DNA of 42,406 nt from Phycisphaerales bacterium (GTDB lineage Bacteria; Planctomycetota; Phycisphaerae; Phycisphaerales; SM1A02): contig JASMLR010000014.1 of assembly GCA_030748575.1 (NCBI GenBank), forward strand, positions 1-42,406, in the 5' to 3' direction. The translations under genes were made by a program, and so were the position numbers. Below are positions 7,322 through 19,279 of this stretch, piece by piece. The notes below the pieces were generated by a model. That model was not told where the DNA came from, searched no databases, and saw only the letters and a list, made by a program, of their open reading frames with translations. The stretch's first letter is position 1. Each line of letters begins with the position of its first letter.

Positions 7322-7930
7322 ATGGAACTGCAGGAACTCAAGGTGGAGTCCCTCCTTCGCACCATCGGCGAGAAACAGCCCGTGCCGGGGGGCGGCGCAG
7401 CGGCGTGTGTCACGGCAGCCATCGGGCTCGCTGCCGGTCGAATGGTGCTGGCCTATTCGCTCGGCCGCGCGGATCTGGAATCGTTCGAGCAGGACAACAC
7501 GGCCGCCATTCAGGAACTGGAAGCGTGGCGCGACGAGTCCATGGCGCTCGCCGAAGCTGACGCGAAGGCGTTTGCCGTGCTCTCGTCGCTCTGGAAACTC
7601 CCCGCCGACGACCCGGAACGCGTCGCAGCGTGGCATCCCGCCGTGGTCGCCGCCATTGATGCCCCGCTGGCCATGTGCCGGTTGTGCCGCAATGCGTGCG
7701 AACTCCTCGCGAGCCTGCCCGGCCGCACCAACCCGATGCTCGCGAGCGATCTGGCCGTCGCGGCGATTCTGCTGCAAGCGGCGTGCGCCTCGGCGGCGTG
7801 GAACGTACGCATCAACCTGCCAAGTCTGGATTGTGATCTTGAGCGGGCGAGGCTGGCCGGCGAGGCCGAGGACGACGTGCAGCGATGCCGAGAGTTGTGC
7901 GCTGCCATTGAGCAGGCGTGCGATCAGTAG
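7322..7930 (+). CDS. Cyclodeaminase/cyclohydrolase family protein
   Basis: A 202-residue, mostly helical protein of the formiminotransferase-cyclodeaminase C-terminal (FchA-like) family. The signature TPGGGAAA-like segment appears as PVPGGGAAACVTAAIGLAAGRMV at residues 20-43. Family members act on 5-formimino-tetrahydrofolate or methenyl-tetrahydrofolate in one-carbon metabolism. The usual length is about 200 residues, so this is full length. It begins 2 bases after pheT and is probably translated from the same mRNA. Whether it is a true cyclodeaminase or a cyclohydrolase cannot be told from sequence alone. Confidence 0.85.
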   Translation: MELQELKVESLLRTIGEKQPVPGGGAAACVTAAIGLAAGRMVLAYSLGRADLESFEQDNTAAIQELEAWRDESMALAEADAKAFAVLSSLWKLPADDPERVAAWHPAVVAAIDAPLAMCRLCRNACELLASLPGRTNPMLASDLAVAAILLQAACASAAWNVRINLPSLDCDLERARLAGEAEDDVQRCRELCAAIEQACDQ

Positions 7931-7948
7931 CGGCCTGCTTGGAAGCGA

Positions 7949-9322
7949 TCAGTTCGGAGCGACGGTAAGCGACACCGCATCGCCTGCATCGGTCGACTCG
8001 ATGTGCAACTTCTGCCGGCGAAGTTCGGACCAGTCATCCACCTGCAGGTCCGGTGAGGCGTCCGTGTCGTGTACCGCCAGCAGGTCGTATCCGTTGTCCC
8101 GCTGGGCGGGCGTGAAGCCCGCGTCGCGAATGAGGTGGCACAGCACCGGTTCGCTGAGGCAGTATGTCGTCCCCGCGGCGCTGACGACATTCTCCTCCAT
8201 CATGACCGACCCCATGTCGTTGGCGCCAAATGACAGTGCAAGCTGCCCGACATGCGGACCCATGGTCACCCACGACGCGCCGATCGAATAGATGTTGTCG
8301 AGCATGAGGCGGCTGAGGGCCTGCGTCCGCAGATAGTCGCTCGCTCCGGACATGCGAACACGTCGCCCGAACTCCGGGTGCGCGGACTTGTCCCCTTCGC
8401 CATCGAGCCTGGCCACCACGTCGCCCGGAAACGGGCCCTCGACGGCGCGATCCCATTCCTTGACGCGGCCCAGAGGCGTGTTTTCCCGCTGGAACGGCCA
8501 TGAGATGAACGCCATGTATCGGCCGCCGCCGTCCTGCTCAAAGTCCTGCAGGGCGCGGTCCTGCCACTCACGGACCAGTGCCATGTGGTGAATCCGATCG
8601 GCCACGCCCTCGATGTGGCCGAACATCATCGTCGCGGATGTGTTCATGCCCAGTTCGTGCGCCACATTCATGACGGTCAGCCAGATCTCGGCATCACACT
8701 TTCCAAGACCTATCTTGCGACGCACCGCGGGCGCGAAAATCTCACCGCCCCCGCCGGGTATGGACTGCAGGCCCGCACGCTTCAGACGAGAGAGCACCCA
8801 ACGCACTTTGTCGCGAAACGTGGACCCGGGTGGATCAAAGAAATGCACGAACTCCACAACTTCAGGAGGGCTGAATGCGTGCACATGGACTTCTGGATGG
8901 GCCGCCTGAATGTCCGCCAACAGCGACTCGTACCACGCCAGGGGCAACTCTGGATTCATCCCGCCCTGCATGAGAATCTGCGTCCCGCCGATATCGGTCA
9001 GTTCGGCAATCTTCGAGAGAATCTCCGGCGTCGACAGGGTGTACGCATCGTCGGCGCCGAGGTCGCGCCGAAATGCGCAGAACGTACACTTGGCGGTGCA
9101 GACATTTGTGTAGTTGATGTTGCGGTCGATCACATACGTGCGGATGTGATCGCCGTGAATCGCGCGGCTCCGCGCGTCCGCCCAACGCCCGAGTTCGGGC
9201 AAAGGCATGTCATGAAACAGCGTCATCGCCTGCTCCGGGGAGAGGCGAACTTCGCCAACTGCGACGTCCGCAAGAAACGCGGCGTCGGTTGGATCCGCTG
9301 ATGGACGCATGGGGACGTTCAT
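7949..9322 (-). CDS. mqnC: Cyclic dehypoxanthinyl futalosine synthase
   Basis: A radical SAM enzyme of the futalosine route to menaquinone, converting dehypoxanthinyl futalosine to its cyclic form. The 4Fe-4S cluster ligands are C75xxxC79xxC82 in INYTNVCTAKCTFCAF. Other MqnC landmarks are GGTQILMQGG, FSPPEVVEF, LQSIPGGGGEIF, NTSATMMFGHIE, FISWPFQRENT and the closing LDNIYSIGASWVTMGP / LSFGANDMGS / EENVVSAAG. This wording separates it from MqnE. At 457 residues it is longer than typical (about 360-400), with an insert near VEGPFPGDVVARLDGEG and an extended C-terminus. ATG 9322 is chosen; ATG 9310 is a close alternative. TATCAT at 9333-9338 ends 10 nt upstream. It converges on the cyclodeaminase gene with 18 bases between. 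No other mqn gene is in the window. Confidence 0.94.
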   Translation of the reverse strand: MNVPMRPSADPTDAAFLADVAVGEVRLSPEQAMTLFHDMPLPELGRWADARSRAIHGDHIRTYVIDRNINYTNVCTAKCTFCAFRRDLGADDAYTLSTPEILSKIAELTDIGGTQILMQGGMNPELPLAWYESLLADIQAAHPEVHVHAFSPPEVVEFVHFFDPPGSTFRDKVRWVLSRLKRAGLQSIPGGGGEIFAPAVRRKIGLGKCDAEIWLTVMNVAHELGMNTSATMMFGHIEGVADRIHHMALVREWQDRALQDFEQDGGGRYMAFISWPFQRENTPLGRVKEWDRAVEGPFPGDVVARLDGEGDKSAHPEFGRRVRMSGASDYLRTQALSRLMLDNIYSIGASWVTMGPHVGQLALSFGANDMGSVMMEENVVSAAGTTYCLSEPVLCHLIRDAGFTPAQRDNGYDLLAVHDTDASPDLQVDDWSELRRQKLHIESTDAGDAVSLTVAPN

Positions 9323-9332
9323 GAAGATCGGG

Positions 9333-9338
9333 ATGATA
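9333..9338 (-). promoter_or_regulatory. Putative -10 box of mqnC
   Basis: TATCAT on the minus strand, 10 nt before ATG 9322, with no Shine-Dalgarno between. Confidence 0.4.
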
Positions 9339-9413
9339 CGGCAGGTTCCCCGTGATCGAGCAAAGCCCTTTCCTGAAGCATGTTTCACACGGACCGGGCA
9401 CCTCGGTTCCTGC

Positions 9414-9436
9414 TACGCTGTGCGGTCGAACAGGAG
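9414..9436 (+). promoter_or_regulatory. Extended -10 box and Shine-Dalgarno of ilvE
   Basis: TGCTACGCT gives an extended -10 element (TG-N-TACGCT, hexamer 9414-9419). AGGAG at 9432-9436 lies 6 nt before ATG 9443 and fixes that start over the longer ORF beginning at 9380. Confidence 0.5.
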
Positions 9437-9442
9437 TCCTTG

Positions 9443-10375
9443 ATGCCCGATCAGAGCACGCTGTCCACCCCGTCCTGCACGCCCCCGACCTCTCTGCCCA
9501 TCTCCGGGCAGGTCTGGCTCAACGGACGTCTCATGCCGATCGAGGACGCCTCGGTCAACGTGCTCGACCATGGGCTGCTGTACGGCGACGGGTGCTTCGA
9601 GGGCATTCGCGTCTATGACGGTCGAATCTTCAAGCTTCGGTCACACCTAGTTCGCATGAATGAGTCTGCCCGCCTGCTGCACATCGAACCGCCCTACGAC
9701 ATCGATGCGATTGAGCAGGCTGTCCGGGAAACCGTTGCGGCCAATGAGATCGACAATGGCTACATCAGGCTCGTGTACACGCGAGGCTGCGGAACGCTCG
9801 GCCTCAACCCGTTCACGTGCGGCACCCCTCAGGTCATCATCATCGCGGCAACCATCTCGCTCTACCCCGAGGAGATGTACGTCGAGGGCATGCCGATCAT
9901 CGTCGCGGAGCGACCACGCATTCCGATCCCCTGCCTGGATCCGCGCATCAAGAGCCTGAACTACCTCAACAACATCCTGGCGAAGGTGGAAGCCATCAAC
10001 GCGGGCGTGCTTGAGGCACTCATGCTGAATCAGGACGGACAAGTCGCTGAATGCACCGGCGACAACGTGTTCATCATCAAAGACGGCGTGATCTCCACCC
10101 CGCATACGGATGCCGGAATTCTGCACGGCATCACCCGCCGGTTTGTCATGACAGACGTCGCACCCTCCCTCGGCTACACCGTCCAAGAGCGGCAGGTCGA
10201 GCTGGATGAAGTGCTCTCCGCAGACGAAGTCTTCCTCACGGGCACGGCAGCCGAAATCATCGGCGTGAGCCGCATCGGGGATCAGGCCGTGGGCACGGGG
10301 CAGGTCGGCCCCATCACAACGGCGATGAATGAGGCTTTCCGCCGCATGGTCCGCACCGACGCGCCCGAAGACTGA
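9443..10375 (+). CDS. ilvE: Branched-chain amino acid aminotransferase
   Basis: A 310-residue fold-type IV PLP aminotransferase, catalysing the last step of Leu, Ile and Val synthesis with glutamate as donor. Landmarks: WLNGRLMPIEDASVNVLDHGLLYGDGCFEGIRVYDG at the N-terminal domain; PLP lysine K170 in DPRIKSLNYLNN; EAL-M-NQDGQVAECTGDNVFII around the PLP-phosphate and ring contacts; GITR and the C-terminal DEVFLTGTAAEIIGV. The last block is typical of IlvE rather than D-amino acid transaminase or PabC, although these relatives are hard to split by eye. ATG 9443 is supported by AGGAG 6 nt upstream. It is divergent from mqnC across a 120-base gap. Confidence 0.93.
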   Translation: MPDQSTLSTPSCTPPTSLPISGQVWLNGRLMPIEDASVNVLDHGLLYGDGCFEGIRVYDGRIFKLRSHLVRMNESARLLHIEPPYDIDAIEQAVRETVAANEIDNGYIRLVYTRGCGTLGLNPFTCGTPQVIIIAATISLYPEEMYVEGMPIIVAERPRIPIPCLDPRIKSLNYLNNILAKVEAINAGVLEALMLNQDGQVAECTGDNVFIIKDGVISTPHTDAGILHGITRRFVMTDVAPSLGYTVQERQVELDEVLSADEVFLTGTAAEIIGVSRIGDQAVGTGQVGPITTAMNEAFRRMVRTDAPED

Positions 10376-10416
10376 ATCGAAGCAGTCGCGGTCTCAGAGG
10401 GCGCGAGATTCGATCG

Positions 10417-10422
10417 TATACT
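10417..10422 (+). promoter_or_regulatory. Putative -10 box of the amidase gene
   Basis: TATACT in the 105-base gap after ilvE, about 58 nt before ATG 10481. No -35 hexamer of note. Confidence 0.35.
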
Positions 10423-10480
10423 TCAGGTGGCCGCCGCCACGTGCCGATGTACCGGACACGGCCCGCAGCCACAATTGCGC

Positions 10481-11170
10481 ATGAAAACGCCCCCAACGCC
10501 TCAGCCCGACGCCACGCGACGCCTCTTCCTGGGCGGCGCTCTGCTCCTGCTCGGCGGCTGCGCGACGCGGAGTCCCCAGCGGATAGCCGGGCTTCCCGGC
10601 CCCATCTGGGAGCCGCCGACGACGCCCGGGCCCGCACCAGCCCCTCGCCCGCCCGCGAGCGGCGGTGTGCTCGCCCGGTCTTCATGGGCCAGAGGTCGGC
10701 CCCTTCCAACCCGAATGGACCGAATGACCCCAATCAACCGCATCACCATCCACCACGATGGCATGGCGCCGTTCACCTCCACCGACCGGTCGGCGGCGAC
10801 CAGCCGGCTTGAGTCGATTCGCCGCGCCCACCTGCGGCGGCAACCCCAGCCCTTCGGGGACATCGGATACCACTACGCGATCGACCCCGCGGGCCGGGTG
10901 TGGGCCGGCCGGCCGATCTCCTGGCAGGGCGCCCACGTGCGGGCACAGAATCAGGGGAATCTGGGCATCGTCGTACTGGGCAACTACGACCAACAGGCCC
11001 TCAATTCCAGACAGAAGCGGGCCCTGGTGCGGTTCCTGCAGGATCAGATGAACACCTACGGAATCCGCTCGCACCGGGTGGCCACCCATCAGGAAATGGC
11101 CCCCACCGCCTGCCCCGGAAAGAGCCTTCAATCGTTCATGGTGACGGCCCGAAGCGGCCCGCTTTCCTGA
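10481..11170 (+). CDS. Lipoprotein N-acetylmuramoyl-L-alanine amidase
   Basis: A 229-residue amidase_2/PGRP-fold enzyme that would cut the bond between muramic acid and the peptide of peptidoglycan or its fragments. The N-terminus has a twin-arginine-like RRLFLGGALLLLGGC with a lipobox (LGGC, Cys27), so export through Tat and lipid anchoring are likely. The catalytic domain spans about residues 62-225. Expected zinc ligands are H91 or H92 (ITIHHDG), H203 (ATHQEM) and C211 (TACPGK), with Y130 in IGYHYAID. A short Pro-rich linker (45-60) separates anchor from domain. ATG 10481 follows the Phe-free upstream region; the ORF extends to 10427 without support. tatC lies downstream at 16068. Confidence 0.9.
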   Translation: MKTPPTPQPDATRRLFLGGALLLLGGCATRSPQRIAGLPGPIWEPPTTPGPAPAPRPPASGGVLARSSWARGRPLPTRMDRMTPINRITIHHDGMAPFTSTDRSAATSRLESIRRAHLRRQPQPFGDIGYHYAIDPAGRVWAGRPISWQGAHVRAQNQGNLGIVVLGNYDQQALNSRQKRALVRFLQDQMNTYGIRSHRVATHQEMAPTACPGKSLQSFMVTARSGPLS

Positions 11171-11208
11171 CGGGCGAAGTGCCTCCAAATCGACCTGAAA
11201 GTGGCCCC

Positions 11209-14370
<3,162 letters not shown>

Positions 14371-14374
<4 letters not shown>

Positions 14375-15060
14375 GGGCACGGCTCGGCGAGTGGGTCGAT
14401 GGCGCCTGCGGCCTTGAAGCCCTCAGCCCGCAGCACGCACGCGTCGCACACCCCACATGGGCCCTCCCGATCATCCGGGTCATAGCAACTGCTCGTCAGA
14501 CCGTAGTCGACCCCAAGATGCACACCAGCTCGGATGATCTCGCCCTTGGTCAGATGCAGAAGCGGCGCCACCACGCGAATGGGCCGTCCTTCCACGCCTG
14601 CCTTGGTCGCCAGCGAAGCCAGACGATCGAATGCCGCGATGTACTCCGGACGGCAGTCGGGATACCCGCTGTAGTCGACGGCGTTGGCGCCGATGTGAAT
14701 CTGCGAGGCCCCTTCACTCTCGGCCATGGCCAGCGCCATGGACAGGAAGATGGTGTTGCGCGCGGGGACGTACGTGGGCGGAATCTCCTCGCCGACTTCC
14801 CCCGGACCGGAGGGTCGCGGCACCTCGCCAGGGCCGCCGGTAAGCACCGATCCGGCCAGCGGCGCCGGGTCGATCGTCACCTCTCGATGATCACGCACGC
14901 CCGCCGCCTCACAGACCCGCCGGGCGCACTCCAGTTCCCCCCTGTGACGCTGTCCATAGTCGAAGCTGACGGCCATACACTCCAGACCCTGCTCCAATGC
15001 CATCGCCAGCACCGTCGCCGAGTCGAGCCCCCCTGAAACGAGCACAATTGCCTTGGCCAT
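14371..15060 (-). CDS. queC: 7-cyano-7-deazaguanine synthase
   Basis: A 229-residue ATP-dependent enzyme that turns 7-carboxy-7-deazaguanine and ammonia into preQ0, on the route to queuosine in tRNA. The N-terminus [20 protein letters not shown] holds the PP-loop [29 protein letters not shown] and [19 protein letters not shown] are family blocks. The zinc site is [17 protein letters not shown] near the C-terminus. The start at 15060 matches the family exactly; a longer reading frame to 15219 crosses the divergent dnaJ start. TACGCT at 15067-15072 ends 6 nt before the ATG, suggesting a leaderless mRNA. Confidence 0.95.
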
Positions 15061-15066
15061 GTCCGA

Positions 15067-15072
15067 AGCGTA
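15067..15072 (-). promoter_or_regulatory. Putative -10 box of queC
   Basis: TACGCT on the minus strand, 6 nt before ATG 15060. With the dnaJ box at 15106 it makes a 60-base divergent promoter region. Confidence 0.4.
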
Positions 15073-15105
15073 CCACGCGCTCCACGCTGGCTCCCCCCGG
15101 CCTGA

Positions 15106-15111
15106 TACCCT
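15106..15111 (+). promoter_or_regulatory. Putative -10 box of the dnaJ-tatC-tadA operon
   Basis: TGATACCCT, hexamer TACCCT, ends 9 nt before ATG 15121. No Shine-Dalgarno follows. Confidence 0.4.
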
Positions 15112-15120
15112 CCCGATCCG

Positions 15121-16071
15121 ATGGCCGCGCGTGATCCATACGAAGTGCTGGGTGTTTCCCGGTCGGCGACCGAAGACGAGATTCGCGCCGCCTATCGCAA
15201 ACTGGCCAGAACCCATCACCCGGATGTAAGCACGGAACCCGACGCCGACAAGAAGTTCGCAGAGGTTCAGGAGGCCTATGAAATCCTGTCCGATGCTGAG
15301 AAGCGCGCCGCCTACGACCGCTTTGGACGCGCGGGGGGTCCCGGCGCTTCCAGTGGACCGGGTGGCCCCGCGGGCGGATGGGGAGGACAGCAGGTCGACC
15401 CCTCACAGTTTGAGGACATCTTTGAGCAGATGTTTGGAGGTGGAGGCCGGACCGCGGGGCCGGGTGGATTCGGCGCGGGCGGGCCACGGGCCACCAGACA
15501 GGCGCCCCAACAGGGCGGCAACGTGTCCCACACCGTGTCGATCACATTTCAGACTGCCGCGCGCGGCGGCACCGAACACCTTGAGCTGCAGGATGGCTCA
15601 CAGGTCGATCTCCGCATCCCCGCAGGCATCGAAGACGGCGCCAAACTTCGAATTCGCGGCCGCGGCGGCATGGGCGCGCACGGAGGAGGTCGCGGGGATG
15701 TCATTGTCACCGTCAACGTGGGGCGGCATCCGTGGCTTACACGGCAAGGGCTCGATCTGAGCGTCGAGGTTCCGATCACCATCGCGGAGGCATCGCTCGG
15801 AACAACCGTGCGCGTGTCACTGCTCAAGGGGTCGGTTGATCTGCGTATCCCACCGGGAAGTTCATCCGGCACCAGGCTGCGGGTTCGCGGTCAGGGCCTC
15901 GCTCCGGAATCCGGAGATCCCGGGGACCTGTATGCAGTCGTCGCCATCGCGGCGCCGAAGGATCTCAGCGATGCGGACAAGGCACGTCTTGAGGACCTGT
16001 CCGCTCGGCTCCCCGATCCTCGGACCGATCACGCTGGCGTTGAATCGATTTCCTCGGGCGCAGACTCATGA
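15121..16071 (+). CDS. DnaJ/CbpA-type co-chaperone without zinc finger
   Basis: A 316-residue class B J-protein. The J domain (residues 1-68) has HPD in [14 protein letters not shown] Gly/Phe-rich stretch follows ([35 protein letters not shown]). Then come the two substrate-binding beta domains ([77 protein letters not shown]). The four CxxCxGxG zinc repeats of DnaJ are absent, as in CbpA. It would stimulate DnaK ATPase and deliver clients. First gene of a coupled trio: its stop overlaps the tatC start (ATGA). Coupling to a Tat translocase gene may reflect a need to fold substrates before export, which is inference. Confidence 0.93.
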   Translation: MAARDPYEVLGVSRSATEDEIRAAYRKLARTHHPDVSTEPDADKKFAEVQEAYEILSDAEKRAAYDRFGRAGGPGASSGPGGPAGGWGGQQVDPSQFEDIFEQMFGGGGRTAGPGGFGAGGPRATRQAPQQGGNVSHTVSITFQTAARGGTEHLELQDGSQVDLRIPAGIEDGAKLRIRGRGGMGAHGGGRGDVIVTVNVGRHPWLTRQGLDLSVEVPITIAEASLGTTVRVSLLKGSVDLRIPPGSSSGTRLRVRGQGLAPESGDPGDLYAVVAIAAPKDLSDADKARLEDLSARLPDPRTDHAGVESISSGADS

Positions 16072-17075
16072 GCGACCCACGCCCCCGCACGCACATGCCG
16101 GACGACCCGTCCGACTACACGATGAGCCTCGGTGACCACATCGACGAACTTCGCAAGCGTGTGATGCTCGGGCTGATCGTGCCCCTGCCGTTGTCGATCC
16201 TCCTGTTCTTCATTGCCAATGTTCTGGTCGAGTGGATCCTGCTTCCCCTGCAGCACGTGCAACTGGCCTGGGGATTCCCGCCCCAGGTGCAGGTGCTCAG
16301 CCCGCCCGAATTCCTGCTTCTGGAACTCAAGCTCTGCATTGTGCTGGCTCTGGTGCTGTCGCTTCCCTGGCTGCTCTATCAGACCTGGCGATTCGTCGGC
16401 CCGGGCCTCTATCCGCGGGAACGCCGGTTCGTCTACCTCCTGCTTCCCGGCAGCTTTGTGCTCACCATCATCGGCATCACGGTGATGTACTTCGTCATGC
16501 TTCCGCTGATGCTGCAAGTGCTCATGCTCATTACGCGGGGCGTTGACGTGCCCGCCCAAACGCTCCCGCTCGCTGCTGCTGCGCCCGACTCGGCCATCGT
16601 CCTTCCCATGATGGAGTCGCCGCCAACCGAAGCCGTGCCGGGACAGGCCTGGCTGGACGGAACCGGCACGACCCTCAGGGTCGCCGTACCAGCGGAAACG
16701 CCCGACGAAGTCCAGATTCTTCAGACCTCGCTGCACGGCCGGACCGCCGTCTCTCAGGTGTTCCAGTTGTCCTCATACGTCAACTTCGTGCTTGCGTTGC
16801 TTCTGGGTGTATCCATCGCGTTCCAACTGCCACTGGTCATGCTGCTGGGCGGGTGGCTGGGCCTCCTCGACGCGCCCAAGCTTCGAAGCAAGCGTCGGTG
16901 GGCGCTGCTCGCCTGCGGCATCGTGTCCGCGATCACCACCCCGGCCGACGTCTTCTCGATGCTCCTGATGCTGCTGCCGCTGTACGGCCTCTATGAATTC
17001 GGCATTCTGCTCGTGGCCTGGCTCCCCGCCCATCGAGTGGCCGGCCGCGCCAGCGACGCCGATGAGGCTGCATGA
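16068..17075 (+). CDS. tatC: Sec-independent translocase subunit TatC with extended periplasmic loop
   Basis: A 335-residue polytopic membrane protein, the receptor for twin-arginine signal peptides. Family marks are [14 protein letters not shown] at the cytoplasmic N-terminus, [42 protein letters not shown] for TM2 and the following loop, and the closing helices ([64 protein letters not shown]). Compared with about 258 residues in E. coli, there is an extra segment of roughly 65 residues (about 160-225, from [13 protein letters not shown] to [10 protein letters not shown]) in the periplasmic loop between TM3 and TM4. It overlaps dnaJ and tadA by ATGA at both ends. tatA/tatB are not in the window. 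Confidence 0.93.
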   Translation: MSDPRPRTHMPDDPSDYTMSLGDHIDELRKRVMLGLIVPLPLSILLFFIANVLVEWILLPLQHVQLAWGFPPQVQVLSPPEFLLLELKLCIVLALVLSLPWLLYQTWRFVGPGLYPRERRFVYLLLPGSFVLTIIGITVMYFVMLPLMLQVLMLITRGVDVPAQTLPLAAAAPDSAIVLPMMESPPTEAVPGQAWLDGTGTTLRVAVPAETPDEVQILQTSLHGRTAVSQVFQLSSYVNFVLALLLGVSIAFQLPLVMLLGGWLGLLDAPKLRSKRRWALLACGIVSAITTPADVFSMLLMLLPLYGLYEFGILLVAWLPAHRVAGRASDADEAA

Positions 17076-17548
17076 GCCCCCAGATGACAGTCGACCCGAC
17101 CGACCGAGACGTCGCGATGATGCGGCGGGCCCTGGCCTTGGCATCAGAAGCTGCAGGCCGAGGTGATATCCCCGTCGGCGCCGTCATCTACAAGGGCGAC
17201 GAAGTCGTCGGCGAAGGCGCCAATCGGCGGGAACTCGATGACGACCCCACCGGCCACGCCGAGATTGTCGCCATGCGTATGGCCGGGCAGCGACTGGGAA
17301 CGTGGCGACTCCACGGCTGCTCCATGGCGGTGACGCTCGAACCGTGCCCCATGTGCGCCGGCGCGATGGTCAACGCCCGGCTCGACCGCGTGGTCTGGGG
17401 TGCCAACGACCCGAAGGCCGGGGCATGCACCTCGCTCTACGAGATTCACGCCGATCCCAGACTCAATCACCGACTTGAAGGCACGGGCGGCGTCCTTCAA
17501 GACGAGTGTGTTGCCATCCTGCGCGACTTCTTCAAGTCCCGGAGATGA
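17072..17548 (+). CDS. tadA: tRNA-specific adenosine deaminase
   Basis: A 158-residue zinc-dependent deaminase that converts A34 to inosine in tRNA-Arg(ACG). The zinc site is H62AE64 (GHAEIVAM) plus PC92PMC95AGA, with E64 as proton shuttle. DIPVGAVIYKGDEVVGEGANRRE and VVWGANDPKAGA are typical of TadA rather than of cytidine or guanine deaminases. ATG 17072 overlaps the tatC stop (ATGA). Its 3' end overlaps truD on the opposite strand by 17 bases. Confidence 0.92.
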   Translation: MSPQMTVDPTDRDVAMMRRALALASEAAGRGDIPVGAVIYKGDEVVGEGANRRELDDDPTGHAEIVAMRMAGQRLGTWRLHGCSMAVTLEPCPMCAGAMVNARLDRVVWGANDPKAGACTSLYEIHADPRLNHRLEGTGGVLQDECVAILRDFFKSRR

Positions 17549-18692
17549 TGGCCTCGGCGACCGCCGTCGCATAGCCGCCCTTCGGCAGGACGAACCCGAG
17601 TTCGACAAACGGGCCGTGGTCATCGAATCCCGCGACACACCGTGGCGACACGACCGGTATGGCAAGGGGCCGCCGGGCGCCTTGCGGTGCCGAAGGCGCC
17701 GTCATCATCTCTTCGGTCAGCCCTGCCTTGCGGAGTGCCGCCAGTTCCAACGCGGCTGCCTCGCCGCCGGCCCGACGCATGCTGCGACCCCACATCGGGC
17801 CCGTGGGCACGGGCGGCGCCGTCGGCACCTCCATCGCCTCCAGAAACCGATCGTGGGACCAGGTGATGTCTCCGTCCATCGCGCCGCAGCCAGTTCTGGT
17901 TCGCAGCACCTCGTTGAAGATCGCGGACTGCGCCGCGTCGGTCCAGATGCGGCGGACCCGCCGATCCACCCGCGACAGCACGGCTTCCGGGTCGTCGCCG
18001 GCCTTCAGACTTGCCAGGGCCGCGCGTTCCGGCTTCCAGTTCCGCGGCCAGGCATCCAGCGCGGCGCCGAAGTCGCCGGCGTCAAAGTCCTCGCGGCGAC
18101 GCTGTTCGGCTTCCGGCCAGCACGCTCCAGCCGTCCCGAGCCAGACGGCCAGCGCCTGCGATGGCGATCGCCGAAGGACGTGCTCGCCAATCACTGCATT
18201 GACGCCGCGATACCCGAACCGCTGCGACATGAACCTGTTGGGGAGTCCCGACGACGCCAGCGTCGTCAAACGCCGATTCGCCTCAACCACAGCGGTGGGA
18301 TCCACCTGCCGCATTCGAATGGTGAAGCGATTGCCGGTCAAGTGCCCGAGACGCAGTCGGCGCGCATGCCGCTCCGCCGACACCACAGCGAGCGACTCGT
18401 GCCCGAGGTCCGGCACATCGGAGGCCTCGGTCTGAACGGTGACCCACTGCTGCGTCACGGCTTCCTTGTCCTTCATGCCCGCCCATCCGACCCGCCCGGG
18501 CGGCACCCGAAAGGCTCTGGCCAGATGCCGAACCATCGAAGCATGGTCGAGGCCACGCTTCTGCACCAGCAGCGCCAAGTGCTCGCCCTGGCCTGTCGGT
18601 TCGAATGCCGTCACTTCCTCGACGAGGAAGTCTTCTGGACGGGCGCGGATGACTGCGTCGGCGAGTGGGCCGTTGGTACTGGTCACGTCCAC
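17532..18692 (-). CDS. truD: tRNA pseudouridine synthase D
   Basis: A 386-residue enzyme making pseudouridine-13 in tRNA-Glu. The catalytic aspartate is D75 in [14 protein letters not shown], the signature of the TruD family. The N-terminal [40 protein letters not shown] and the [15 protein letters not shown] and [15 protein letters not shown] segments also fit. It starts with GTG 18692, overlapping the stop of the upstream bifunctional-nuclease gene by 10 bases, so translation is probably coupled. With queC, tadA and the CAU tRNA, it gives the window several tRNA-modification genes, although they are not one operon. Confidence 0.94.
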   Translation of the reverse strand: MDVTSTNGPLADAVIRARPEDFLVEEVTAFEPTGQGEHLALLVQKRGLDHASMVRHLARAFRVPPGRVGWAGMKDKEAVTQQWVTVQTEASDVPDLGHESLAVVSAERHARRLRLGHLTGNRFTIRMRQVDPTAVVEANRRLTTLASSGLPNRFMSQRFGYRGVNAVIGEHVLRRSPSQALAVWLGTAGACWPEAEQRRREDFDAGDFGAALDAWPRNWKPERAALASLKAGDDPEAVLSRVDRRVRRIWTDAAQSAIFNEVLRTRTGCGAMDGDITWSHDRFLEAMEVPTAPPVPTGPMWGRSMRRAGGEAAALELAALRKAGLTEEMMTAPSAPQGARRPLAIPVVSPRCVAGFDDHGPFVELGFVLPKGGYATAVAEAIISGT

Positions 18693-19150
18693 TCCGAGTC
18701 ATCATCGTCCAGAGGCTCGTCGCTCTCGGGCACCTCAAAGTCGGAGAGTCCGCCGTCGGCAGCAACCTCCATCAGGACGTGCTCGCTGACGAAGATGGGG
18801 ACATCGGCGCCAACCGCCAAAGCGATGGCATCCGACGGGCGGGCGTCAACCTGAACCTCCTCGGACCCCTGCTCAAGAACCAGCATGGCGTAGAACGTCC
18901 CGTCACACAGGTCGTGAATGACCACGCGGCTCAACCGCGCCCCAAGGCAGACGATGACCGACGACAGCAACTCGTGCGTGAGCGGCCGTGGTATCGGAAC
19001 ACCCTTGATGCGCCGCTCGATCGCAAAGGCCTCCGCGACGCCAACGACGATGGGAATCCGCCGCGATCCGTCCACCTCCGAAAGTTCGATGAACTGGGCG
19101 TCGCTCATCTCCCCGATGAGAATTCTCGAGAGCGTCATCTGGACATCCAT
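18683..19150 (-). CDS. Bifunctional nuclease family protein (DUF151)
   Basis: A 155-residue protein of the DUF151/BFN family. Marks are [77 protein letters not shown]. The segment [11 protein letters not shown] is the strongest signature. Relatives in plants and thermophiles were reported to have DNase/RNase activity, but the physiological role in bacteria is unclear. The C-terminus is acidic ([12 protein letters not shown]). ATG 19150 has GGAGG 8 nt upstream (19159-19163). First gene of a two-gene transcript with truD. Confidence 0.88.
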   Translation of the reverse strand: MDVQMTLSRILIGEMSDAQFIELSEVDGSRRIPIVVGVAEAFAIERRIKGVPIPRPLTHELLSSVIVCLGARLSRVVIHDLCDGTFYAMLVLEQGSEEVQVDARPSDAIALAVGADVPIFVSEHVLMEVAADGGLSDFEVPESDEPLDDDDSEWT

Positions 19151-19170
19151 GGGTCAGGCCTCCACACACG

Positions 19171-19176
19171 ATTCTA
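19171..19176 (-). promoter_or_regulatory. Putative -10 box upstream of the DUF151 gene
   Basis: TAGAAT on the minus strand, 20 nt before ATG 19150 with GGAGG between. One base off the -10 consensus. Confidence 0.4.
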
Positions 19177-19214
19177 CGGACTGGTTCCGCCTCGGCGCCG
19201 AAGGGCCGCTGCGG

Positions 19215-19220
19215 TACCAT
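19215..19220 (+). promoter_or_regulatory. Putative -10 box of metK
   Basis: GGTACCAT, hexamer TACCAT, leaving a leader of roughly 50-55 nt before ATG 19280. The leader is too short and too unstructured for a SAM riboswitch. Confidence 0.35.
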
Positions 19221-19279
19221 GTGCTGATCGGGGATCGTCCCCCCGACCACACCCCAGCCCCCACCACTCTGGAGCCTCC

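Noticed and set aside
19221-19279. SAM riboswitch before metK
   Set aside because: The leader is about 55 nt, with no SAM-I, SAM-II or SAM-III type pairing that I could find.
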